Shown here piece by piece: positions 1 to 9,900 of a DNA stretch of 64,000 bases. The notes beneath the pieces were generated by a model. The model saw only the letters and a list, made by a program, of their open reading frames with translations. It made no database searches and was not told the DNA's origin. Each line of letters begins with the position of its first letter. Position 1 is the first letter of the stretch. Position numbers and translations under genes: made by a program. This stretch comes from Scybalousia_A sp045221575 (GTDB taxonomy: Bacteria > Bacteroidota > Bacteroidia > Bacteroidales > P3), in the NCBI GenBank assembly GCA_045221575.1, contig JBGUWU010000010.1, positions 31,927 through 95,926 on the forward strand, given 5' to 3'.

Positions 1-735
1 TTGGAAATGGCTTTAGAAATCAAGGATAGAGTGCCTGGTACAGAGATAACCGTAGTAACTATGGGTCCTTCTCGTGCCGCTGAAATAATAAGAGATTCTA
101 TGTTTAGAGGAGCAGACAAAGGAGTTGTTTTGTCTGATAGAAAACTTGCTGCAAGTGATACTTTGGCTACTTCATACGCTATTTCTCAAGCAGTAAAGAA
201 AACAGGTAAGTTTGATATAGTGTTTGGCGGAAGACAAGCTATAGATGGTGATACAGCACAGGTTGGTCCTCAGACAGCAGAAAAACTTGAAATACCTCAG
301 ATAACATACGCAGAAGAGTTAATAGATGTTAATGAAAACAATATTACTATTAAACGTCGTTTGGAAAGAGGTGTTGAAATAGTGAAATCTCAATTCCCTC
401 TTTTGATTACAGTGCATTCTTCAGCAAAACCTTGCAGATTCTATAATGCAAAACGTGTTATGAAATACAAACACGCTTTCTCTCCTTCAGAAGCAAAAGA
501 ACAAAACCTTGACACAAATATTTGGAATAACTTCCCTTATTTGAAGATAGAGGAGTGGAGTGCTGCTGATGTAGAGGCAGAAGACAATAGAATAGGTCTT
601 GCTGGTTCTCCTACAAAGGTTAAGAAAATAGATAACGTTGTCTTAACTCAAAAAGAAAATGTTACTATAGAACCAACAGAAGAGAACTTAGACAATTTAG
701 TAAAGAACTTAATAGATACACATATAATAGGATAA
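1..735 (+). CDS. etfB: Electron transfer flavoprotein beta subunit (5' end outside window)
   Basis: Small subunit of the FAD-containing electron transfer flavoprotein, which passes electrons between acyl-CoA dehydrogenases and downstream acceptors in the cytoplasm. The visible 244 residues carry the EtfB signature (GGRQAIDGDTAQVGP, about residues 76-90). The reading frame is open to the first base and the visible part is shorter than the usual 250-290 residues, so the N-terminal part is missing because of the window edge; the TTG at base 1 is not a real start. It lies 4 bp ahead of etfA and is followed by an acyl-CoA dehydrogenase, so the three should be one operon serving crotonyl/butyryl-CoA reduction. 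Confidence 0.92.
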   Translation: MEMALEIKDRVPGTEITVVTMGPSRAAEIIRDSMFRGADKGVVLSDRKLAASDTLATSYAISQAVKKTGKFDIVFGGRQAIDGDTAQVGPQTAEKLEIPQITYAEELIDVNENNITIKRRLERGVEIVKSQFPLLITVHSSAKPCRFYNAKRVMKYKHAFSPSEAKEQNLDTNIWNNFPYLKIEEWSAADVEAEDNRIGLAGSPTKVKKIDNVVLTQKENVTIEPTEENLDNLVKNLIDTHIIG

Positions 736-739
736 GGAT

Positions 740-1765
740 ATGAATAATGTATTTGTTTACTGTGAAATAACAGAAGAAAATCATATTGCAGACGTTAGCC
801 TTGAGCTTATTAGTAAGGCGAGAAAACTTGCAGATGAATTAAAAGTAAAGGTTGAAGCTATAGTTGCTGGAAACAATGTTATAGATTTGGAAGAAAGTCT
901 TTATCCTTATGGTGTAGATGTTATCAACTATGCAGAGGATAAACGTTTATTCCCTTATCAAACATTGCCTCATTTCTCTATTGTTACCAAACTGATAAAA
1001 GAGAAACAACCTCAGATAGCTTTGTTTGGTGCAACAAGTGTTGGTAGAGATTTAGCTCCAAGAGTTGCTTCTTACTTGCGTTGTGGTTTAACTGCAGACT
1101 GTACTTCATTAGAGATAGGAGAATATGAAGATAAGAAAGAAGGAAAAGTAATAGAAAATCTTCTTTATCAAATACGTCCTGCTTTTGGAGGAAACATTAT
1201 TGCAACTATTGTTAATCCAAACACACGTCCTCAGATGGCAACAGTACGTGAGGGAGTTATGAAGAAAGAAGTATTCAATGCAAACCATAAAGGAGAAATC
1301 AATAAACTTGAAGTTAGTAAATATGTTGAAGATTCAGACTTCTGTATAGAGGTTTTAGAAAGACATATTGAACAACAAAAAGTAAATATAAAAGGTGCTC
1401 AGATAATTGTTTGTGGAGGTTATGGTATGGCTTCAAAACCTGATGGCTTTAAACTTCTACACGAGTTAGCAGAGACCTTAGGCGGAGAAGTTGGTGCAAC
1501 ACGTGCAGCTGTTGATGCTGGAATGACAGAACATGAACGTCAAGTTGGTCAAACAGGAGTAACAGTAAGACCTAAGTTATATATAGGTTGTGGTGTTAGT
1601 GGCGCTGTTCAACATCGTGCTGGTATGCAGGAGAGTTCTAAGATAATAAGTATTAACACCGATGTTAATGCTCCTTTGAATTCAATAGCAGACTACACTA
1701 TAACAGGTGATGCTTTTGAGATTATACCAAAGTTGATAAAGTATTATAAGAAGAATAGTAAATAA
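740..1765 (+). CDS. etfA: Electron transfer flavoprotein alpha subunit
   Basis: Large subunit of electron transfer flavoprotein, 341 residues, a normal family length. The C-terminal FAD-binding domain is plain: GGYGM near residue 225, GATRAAVDAG, then the GQTG and LYIGCGVSGAVQH stretch, ending in INTD and ADY motifs. It follows etfB by 4 bp and precedes the acyl-CoA dehydrogenase by 29 bp. With these neighbours it most likely carries electrons to or from a butyryl-CoA dehydrogenase during amino acid fermentation. Whether this pair bifurcates electrons cannot be decided here, because the EtfB N-terminus is cut off. Identification is secure; the exact electron partner is inferred. Confidence 0.95.
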   Translation: MNNVFVYCEITEENHIADVSLELISKARKLADELKVKVEAIVAGNNVIDLEESLYPYGVDVINYAEDKRLFPYQTLPHFSIVTKLIKEKQPQIALFGATSVGRDLAPRVASYLRCGLTADCTSLEIGEYEDKKEGKVIENLLYQIRPAFGGNIIATIVNPNTRPQMATVREGVMKKEVFNANHKGEINKLEVSKYVEDSDFCIEVLERHIEQQKVNIKGAQIIVCGGYGMASKPDGFKLLHELAETLGGEVGATRAAVDAGMTEHERQVGQTGVTVRPKLYIGCGVSGAVQHRAGMQESSKIISINTDVNAPLNSIADYTITGDAFEIIPKLIKYYKKNSK

Positions 1766-1794
1766 TTTGTAAAAGAATAAATAATCAAAATAAT

Positions 1795-3522
1795 ATGGCT
1801 AATTTTTTTGATGACAACAAAGGTTTGCAGTTCCAGTTAGATAATCCTATGATGAAAGAAATCATAAGATTAAAAGAAAGAGATTATGCAGACTATGGCA
1901 AATACGATTATGCACCAAAGGATTTTGAAGATGCAAAAGATTCTTATCGTAGAGTGCTTTCTCTTATTGGAGAGATAACAGGAGAAGTACTTGCCAACAA
2001 TGCTGAGAGCGTAGATAATCAAGGCGTAAGAATAGAAGATAATGCAATAATATATGCTGACGGCACAAAAGAAAATCATAAAGTTTTAACAGATGCAGGC
2101 GTGTATGGTTTAAGCCTTCCAAGACAATATGGAGGATTAAACTTCTCATACGTTCCTTATGTTATGGCAGCAGAGATAGTTTCTCGTGGAGATTGTGGCT
2201 TTGCTAACATCTGGGGATTGCAAGACTGTGCTGAAACTATTTATGAGTTTGCTTCAGAAGAGATAAATAACAAATATCTTCCAATGATTAACGAAGGATA
2301 TACTTGTTCTATGGACCTAACAGAACCTGATGCTGGTTCAGATCTACAGTCTGTTCGTTTGAAAGCAACTTTTGACGAGGCTAACAATTGTTGGAGACTT
2401 AACGGAGTAAAACGTTTTATAACAAACGGTGATGCTGACATTAAACTTGTTCTTGCTCGTAGTGAGGAAGGAACAACAGATGGTAGGGGTCTTTCTTATT
2501 TCGTTTATGATAGAAGAGATGGTGGAGTAACTATTCGTAGAACAGAGAATAAACTTGGTATTCATGGCTCACCAACAGGAGAACTTGTTTTCAATAATGC
2601 TCCTGCACAATTAGTAGGAGAAAGAAAACTTGGTCTGATTAAGTATGTGATGTCATTGATGAATGGTGCTCGTTTGGGAGTAGGTGCTCAAAGTGTGGGT
2701 CTAAGTGAAGCAGCATACAGAGAGGCTTTACAATATGCAAACGAAAGAGAACAGTTTGGCAAACCTATTATTAAGTTCCAACAAGTAAGAGAGATGCTTG
2801 CTAAGATGCGTGCAAAAACAGATGCAACTCGTGCTTTGCTTTACGAAACAGCACGTTGTGTAGATATGTACAAAGTCTATGAAGCAATATCAAAGGAAAG
2901 AAAGCTTGAACCAGAGGAAAGACAAGCATTGAAGACATATACACGTTTAGCAGATATGCTTACACCAATGTTGAAGTTGTTCTCTTCTGAGTATGCTAAT
3001 CAAAATACATACGATTGCATACAAGTATATGGTGGAAGTGGATTTATGAAAGATTATCCTTGCGAACGTATGTATAGAGATGCAAGAATTCTTACTATTT
3101 ACGAAGGAACATCACAACTTCAAGTTGTTGCTGCTATTCGTGGCGTTGTTTCTGGAGGATATCTTAATAGAATAAAAGAATATGAATCTGTCGCATTAAC
3201 AGGAAATAAAGCTAACGAATTACAAGAGTTGAGAAACATACTTCAACCATTGAGAGAAGACTTTGAAAAATGTGTTGAAAAAATCAATGCTTTTGGCTCT
3301 TCAAGTGATTCTCATGAATTTAATTCAAGACGTTTAGTTGAGATAGCTGGTTATCTTGTTATGGCACATCTTCTTATTATAGATTCAGATAGAGATGAAC
3401 ATTTCTTGGCTTCTGCTCGTCTGATGACTAAGATGGCTCAAGAAAAGATAGCTGAAAGAAAAGCATTCATAATGAATTTTGAAGAAAAAGATCTTCAAGA
3501 TTATCTTGCTTTAACAGAATAG
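1795..3522 (+). CDS. Acyl-CoA dehydrogenase, long form (probable butyryl-CoA dehydrogenase)
   Basis: FAD enzyme interconverting acyl-CoA and enoyl-CoA. Its 575 residues exceed the classical length of about 380, with an N-terminal extension and an extra C-terminal helical region after the catalytic core. Visible motifs are the flavin-side DLTEPDAGSD, the YANEREQFGKPI segment, YGGSGF, and IYEGTSQLQ, whose Glu437 is the expected catalytic base. It is the last gene of etfB-etfA-acd and is followed by a strong hairpin. In lysine-fermenting relatives such a gene reduces crotonyl-CoA to butyryl-CoA; here that substrate is inferred from the kamA, kce, kal and atoD genes elsewhere in the window. Confidence 0.88.
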   Translation: MANFFDDNKGLQFQLDNPMMKEIIRLKERDYADYGKYDYAPKDFEDAKDSYRRVLSLIGEITGEVLANNAESVDNQGVRIEDNAIIYADGTKENHKVLTDAGVYGLSLPRQYGGLNFSYVPYVMAAEIVSRGDCGFANIWGLQDCAETIYEFASEEINNKYLPMINEGYTCSMDLTEPDAGSDLQSVRLKATFDEANNCWRLNGVKRFITNGDADIKLVLARSEEGTTDGRGLSYFVYDRRDGGVTIRRTENKLGIHGSPTGELVFNNAPAQLVGERKLGLIKYVMSLMNGARLGVGAQSVGLSEAAYREALQYANEREQFGKPIIKFQQVREMLAKMRAKTDATRALLYETARCVDMYKVYEAISKERKLEPEERQALKTYTRLADMLTPMLKLFSSEYANQNTYDCIQVYGGSGFMKDYPCERMYRDARILTIYEGTSQLQVVAAIRGVVSGGYLNRIKEYESVALTGNKANELQELRNILQPLREDFEKCVEKINAFGSSSDSHEFNSRRLVEIAGYLVMAHLLIIDSDRDEHFLASARLMTKMAQEKIAERKAFIMNFEEKDLQDYLALTE

Positions 3523-3538
3523 TAATTTATAATACATC

Positions 3539-3580
3539 AAAAAATAGTGTATAGGCTAAAAACTTATACACTATTTTTTT
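3539..3580. terminator. Bidirectional rho-independent terminator
   Basis: An inverted repeat with arms ATAGTGTATA and TATACACTAT is flanked by A-runs on the left and T-runs on the right. It lies between the convergent acyl-CoA dehydrogenase and cupin genes and can stop transcription from both sides. Confidence 0.75.
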
Positions 3581-3601
3581 ATTCTAATGATTGTAAGAAA
3601 C

Positions 3602-3931
3602 TTAGTCTTTTGCTACAACGGTAAAGTATTCCACATCTTCTTCGGTGTCGTTGAGCATAGAGTGGGAGTGTCCGCTTGGACAATAATGAACCTGACCTTC
3701 TAAAACTCTTTCTTGATGGTCATCATATTGAAACAAAGCAGAACCTTTTAACATATAAAGAATTTCAAAGCCTTTTTGATGTGAATGAACTCCGCTGCTG
3801 CAATGTGGAGGAAGAAGAGAACGAACGATTTTGTTGTTTTCGTCTTCAAACATTTGATTGATAACATATCCGTCTCCACCTTTAAACCTCTCTACTTTTT
3901 CTTTCTTTAGTTTGTTGAAATCTATTAACAT
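3602..3931 (-). CDS. Cupin-domain protein
   Basis: Small single-domain cupin of 109 residues, a beta-barrel fold that usually binds one metal ion. Both cupin motifs are complete: motif 1 has His49, His51 and Glu56, and motif 2 has PSGHSH with His90 followed by Asn94, giving the usual three-His/one-Glu metal site. No signal peptide is seen, so it should be cytoplasmic. Its start lies 19 bp after the stop of sprA on the same strand, so it is probably cotranscribed with ruvA and sprA. The substrate or ligand is unknown; such small cupins range from sugar isomerases to regulators. Confidence 0.85.
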   Translation of the reverse strand: MLIDFNKLKKEKVERFKGGDGYVINQMFEDENNKIVRSLLPPHCSSGVHSHQKGFEILYMLKGSALFQYDDHQERVLEGQVHYCPSGHSHSMLNDTEEDVEYFTVVAKD

Positions 3932-3950
3932 AATATTTTGTTTTATAATG

Positions 3951-6900
3951 TTAGAATACTATCCTCAAGGAGAAGCCTCCTTCTGTTGTGGAGTTAGGGT
4001 AAGAAGATGATATATAAGGAGAGTTTATTGTTATGTCAAAGAAAGCTTTAAATATTATTTTCTCTGTCAATGAATATTCACCAGAAAGACTTAGGTTTGT
4101 AACCTTTGTTCCAGAAGATATTATATTAACGTTTTGGTCAATCTTTCTAAGTATTGTTTTGTTGGTAGTTATAGAAAAATCTGCTTTAAGAAGTATATCG
4201 CTCTTAAATTGACGAGTAGATTGACCACCTGTACGAATGCTGATAGCAACATCTTTAAATCTGTAACCACCTCCAAAGACAAAGCCAAAACGATTTACTT
4301 CTGTTAGTTGAGTGTTGGAGAATGAAAGGGAAAGGTTACGCTCTTTCTTAAACTCAAAGTTAAGTTCCAATGAGTTTTTAAGGAATATCTCTATTTTAAT
4401 CAAAGGACTTAATTGTTCAGATATAATTATCTGGTCTATGTTCTGCTTAGGAACAAAATTGTTGTTGATAGAGTTTCTTATCCATTCTGTTCCATAGTCA
4501 TAAGTAGAAACATCTGGCACAGAAGTGTTGGTATAGAAAGAAGAAACCTTATAGTTACAGATATAGTTTGAAGAAATGGTAAAAGAGTTAGCCCATTTTT
4601 TAACCCATTCGTTTTTACCTAAGCCAGTATATGTTATTTTGAAGTTTGGCATTGGCATGCTAAGGAAAGGAGATAACGATTGTTTTTTCGCACTCTTTCC
4701 TGAATAAGCAGCAAGAAAGGCAGGTATAAGAACTTGTTGAGAAGTGGCACCATAACCATCAGGATAGTAGTTGCCATTAACGGTATCTAAAACAGGATCA
4801 CCAAGATAATCGGAATGATGTTCTCTGTTCTCTTCAGCTAAACGTTCTGCTATTGTGCTACGATTTTTTAGGAATAATTCAAAGGTCTCACTAATGTTTT
4901 TGTCGTCCATTCCTTTAAACATAGTACCCAAGGCAAAGAATGAAATTTCATAAGAACCGTTGCGGTATGGTGTTGTTGGCCCAAAAACTCTGTCATAGTC
5001 GGCATTGTATTTATAATATGCACTGTACTGTTCGCTCTTTACTTTTTTGAAAGTAATATCTATGTTGAACTCTTTTATTATTTCAAACTTAGCAGTTACA
5101 TTTAGATTTCTACTCATCTTACTTACGTAAGCAGCATTAAGCATTGTGTCTGTGCTAAGCCAACCTCTACGTATAGCATTTGGCATAATATTTTTTTGAG
5201 AACCAAAAACAAATCCAAGACCTGGAGCCCAATCATTGTTAGGAGTCATTCCTAAATATTTAGCTCGTGGCATAAATCCAGGAATATAAATACCATCGTT
5301 AAGAGTATAGTTGAAGTGAAGAGATTTTAAACTTGTAGCCAGACGGATTGAGAAATAGCCTAAATCTTTTAACCATTGAAGAGAATTTTTAGTGCTGTCA
5401 GCTGTGGAATCAGCAGCATCTTTCTTGTCTTCAGGTTTATTTCGATCTGGAAGACGAGGCGATGAAGTTATTTTATCCTTGTTTTTATCTCTTGCATCGT
5501 ATGCTTTCTTTATGAAAGGTACTTTAGTATAAATATTACCAAAAGTAGCAGTTGAGTTGTAGTTTATTTTACGGTTATTCTCTATCGTGTTACCAAGTTG
5601 AGCTGTTGCCTCTGTTGCAGATTGGAATGTATATTGACCAGTATAACTTGTTGTTAATCGCAACCAAGAAAACATAGGTATTTTACTGATAGGAACATTA
5701 AAATTTATTTGCAGTTGTTGGTGGTATTGCTGTGCTTTACCCAGATCTCTGATAGATTGCCAAACACTGTCTCTCTTTGCTCTTGTATCCAAACGACCAC
5801 GTGGCTCTTCTATCAAAGCATTCATTCTTGCAGAGTATTCTGTACGAATATTTTGAGTTATATCCCATTTTAATCCATATTCTCTGTTCCAATAAAAGTT
5901 TTGGTAGAACATAGGTTCCATTATAACTAAGCCTTGCGACTTACTTCTAAGCTTACTTTCTTGGAAATCTTTCATCATATCACTTCTGAAAGTAATGTTC
6001 TTTGGTTTAAAATGAAGAGTAAAATCTCTAAGAATAGTGAAAGATTTACTTTTAAACATAGGTACTTTAGCAAAAGGTTTCCAACCTCTGTCTTGAATAT
6101 CGTATTGATAACCTAACATTAGTCTGTTTTGAGTTCTTTCATCGTACTCTACATCTACGCTTCTGCTATAGTTCTTTGTATAAGAATAAGAAAGATTGAA
6201 GTTCTCTATATCATAGAAATGTCTATTAGCAGCAGCATTTCCAACTCTTTCTTTTCTTACGTTCATAAAAGAAAAGTTAGTTATGGTGTTGTAATCTTGA
6301 ACCATGTGGCGAATAGAGTCGCGTTCTCTTTCGCTACGGTAAGATAGTAAGTCATCTTTAAGAAATACGTCTGGATCCAAAGGATTGTAACGAGGATTGC
6401 TTATTGTTTGAGAATAGTCAAAGTGGAAAGGAAGTCTAATGCCAAATCTGTCAGGGAAGAATTTTCCTATCTCTAAGTTAGTTGCAATATCAAAAGTAGA
6501 GACATTATCTTGTGATATAGTTGAAATTGTTTGTTCAATAGTACCAAAGCCAGCAGATTTATAAGAACCACTTAAAGCTAAATCTCCAAGATCAGCCAAG
6601 TTAGTACGAAGAGTTCCTCTTGTTGCCCAACCTCTACTTCTGTCAAAATCTGTTAGACGCAATTCATTAACCCATACTTCCACACTCTTAGGAAGCATAT
6701 CATCGCCATCATAAAGGTTTTGTTTCTTAGGATTTCTAATACCTATCATTAAAACCTTTACATTAGCAATATTAGGAGAACCAATAACGGTTATCTTTCT
6801 TCCGTTGATATATTCAGAATAAGGAACGCTTGTAGAGTAATTAGTGTTTCCGCTACGGATAAGAGCATTACGATTTGTCTTTACTTTAACGATGGAATCA

Positions 6901-9900
6901 AGATTAATAGTTATGTTGTTAGCTTCTGGCCATACAATTTTGTTTTCTAACATAGAAGTATGCCAAGGAGTAAAACTCAAAGGAAGCTCATATTCATAAT
7001 AATTAGAAGTAAAGTCTGTTCCTAAACGAATAAAAACAGAAACCTCACCATCTTTATAATCATCAAATTCATTTACCTTCTCACCATGGACAAACATTCT
7101 TAGCTTGTTGTATTGTCGCATGTCAAAGTCCATAGTCTTATATATAGCACGAGCATCACCATCGGCTAAATTAGTAACTTTTATTGATAAAGATTGTTCA
7201 TTTTGTTTTACATAGCTTGTTGTTGAATATTGTTTTTCTCTTTCAATTCCAGGAGGCAAACAATAAGCTACAGGAGAACGTTTTCCATTCTCTTCTATAT
7301 TTACAGTACCTATTGTTAAGGTTGTATTTTCAGATTGTGTTCCTGTTGGTATTTGTCCAAAAGCAAGAAGATTGTCATTGTATTTTCTCCATTCTGCACT
7401 TACTAATTCAAAAGAAGCAAAACGAAGAATAACAGGCTCTTTAAAACCTCTAAGATAAGTACGAATAAATCTAATACTTTGAAATCCGTCTATTGTTCCT
7501 ATCTTTCTGTCTGGTTCTCTAACAGGAATTTTAAAGTGATACCATTTACAATTAGTTGTACCTCCATTAGCTAAGGAAACATTATATGCTTCTTGTATAT
7601 CATCAATGTAGTTTTCTCCTACATTCATGTGCATAGGGTCTAAATCGATTACGTATTCATAATAATTCTCTGCTTCAGAAAGAGTATTATCTTGATTAAT
7701 ATCTTCTACATTAGGAAGAGCAGTTGCTTGTTGAGATTCACCTGTTGTTGTTACAGAAGAGTTTCCTTCAGGATTATTATATCGTTTATATCTGTCAGTT
7801 ATCTTTGTATTGTTTTTGTCATACTCGTTTGAACGAAAATACATAAAATCATCTGCTGATGGGTCTTTAATTAGTTTTTGATAAGCGTCTGGAGTTAATT
7901 GGTTTTGATATATCTGTAAGAAATTATCAAAGAAAGATTGTTCATCTGTAGAGTTAAGCCCGTCATAACCTATATCTTGATATTGACGAGAGTTGTTATC
8001 ATTAGAGAAAGCATTGACAACAGCTTGTAATCTTGGGACTCGTCCCCAAATAGTAGTATCTACATCTGTTACAGTAGCAGAAGTAGGCAAACCATTCTCA
8101 TAGCTTTTTCTTCCATCTCTAAGAATATCTTCTGAAATATCTCCAAGGTTGAAATAAAGTTTTCCTCCTTCACTGTTAGGGTCTTCAATAAAAGGATCCA
8201 TAAGCCAAAAATCTATTGACTCAATGTTTGCTGACTCAAAATCAGTAGCATCTAATTTTCTCATTATTCCACCCCAACGTGTTTCAGGTCTATTTAATTC
8301 ACCATTAGCATCTAATCCATAGGACCAAGGAGAAAGAGTATCATAATTATAAGGACCTCTCTCTTTAGGATAAAAAGCTAAGTTAAACTCATGTATATTA
8401 TTTCTTTGGCCTTGAATAAGTTCCTTGTTGGGATAAACTTCTGATTCAAGTATCTCTCTTGCGTATGGCTTACTTTTATCGTCATTGTTTATATTACTTG
8501 GAGCAGCGCCGGTATAGAAATTATCATCTATACTATACCAGGCAAGTTTTGCCCTGTTGAATCCGTAAGCAAGACCACTGTTTTTAAACGTTTCTGGGAA
8601 AAGAGTTCCTGGTGCGTTAAAATCTTGAGGAGTTGAAGCAAGGAACCAAGCATTAACAGCACGCAAATCATAACTTCTTTTGCTGGTTTCAAAGTCATCA
8701 ATATAAGAAGTACCAGAAGAACCAATAACAGAAGGATTGCCAGGAATAAACTCAGCTATTTCACCCTCAAAGTTTAGTGTTGAAGGTGTGTTTGTGCTGT
8801 AGAATGGCAACCAATCTATTAATTTAGTGATGAAAGGCACTTGTTTTGTAAGATGAAAGTCTAAACCGATAAGGCTATTGCTGATAGGCTCTTCTCCATA
8901 ATTGACTTTTTGAGTTAAAGGAGTTTCGTGTAGGTGCATAAATGTTGCACCTAAAGACAGTTCAGGTGAGAATGTGTAAGTGCCTCTTAATCCTAACATC
9001 CATTTAGTAGTCATAGAGAATGTAGAGTTGCTTTCTGTAGAAACCGTAATAGGAGTGCCTGAAGAAAGATAAGCTCCGTTGATGATTTTTACTCGTCCCA
9101 TAGCATAATCTACAGTATAATCAACTCCTTCTTGAAGTTGTATTCCTCCAGCCATAACAGTTACGCTTCCTTGAGGAACATTTACTGCGCCAAGACTTAT
9201 CTCTCCATTTGAAGAAGATGAACGGTATCTTCCTTCTAAGTAGTATTTATTATTCTCTGTATATTGTTGAGCTTGTGAACGAGTAAGAGTATATAAAGAA
9301 TCGAAGCAATATCTGTTAGCAAACTCATCATCATTTAAAGCAGCTCTAAGGTCTTTTCCAAAAGGCTCAACAGTTGGGAAATAAATCAAACCTTTAGATG
9401 CATTTATCAAACCTGCATTTGAAGAAGAGAACTCTACAAAGTCAAAAACTCCATCAGGATACATATTTTGTCTTGTATCCATTCTATCTAAACCAAAGAC
9501 TTGAATAAGAGGTACAGCTTTCAATGGACCTTCATTAAAATATCCTGTTTCAATTCCTTCTTCATCGCCCAAGTACATGATGTTTAACCTAAAATCTTCC
9601 GAAGTTATTTGAGAAGAACCTATCCAATAGATGTTCTTCATCATTAGTTTCCACATAGGATTTCTTACATTCAAAGTAGAAGATTTTAGTAATTTTACAA
9701 CCAAAGTGTTAGGGTCTGTTATGCCTTCATCAGAAAATTCTCCCACTTGATAAACTGTAGTATCTCCAACGATTTGATATTGAAAGGCAACAGCTAAAAC
9801 TTGATCATTAGACAAAGCTTGATTTAAAGAAATAAAACCTAATTGAGAATTAAAGGTGTATTCGTTTTCAGAAAGTTTTCTTGCACTCTCCACTTTCTCA

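Noticed and set aside
1..735. Truncated or frameshifted etfB gene
   Set aside because: The frame is open to the first base; the missing N-terminus is explained by the window edge.
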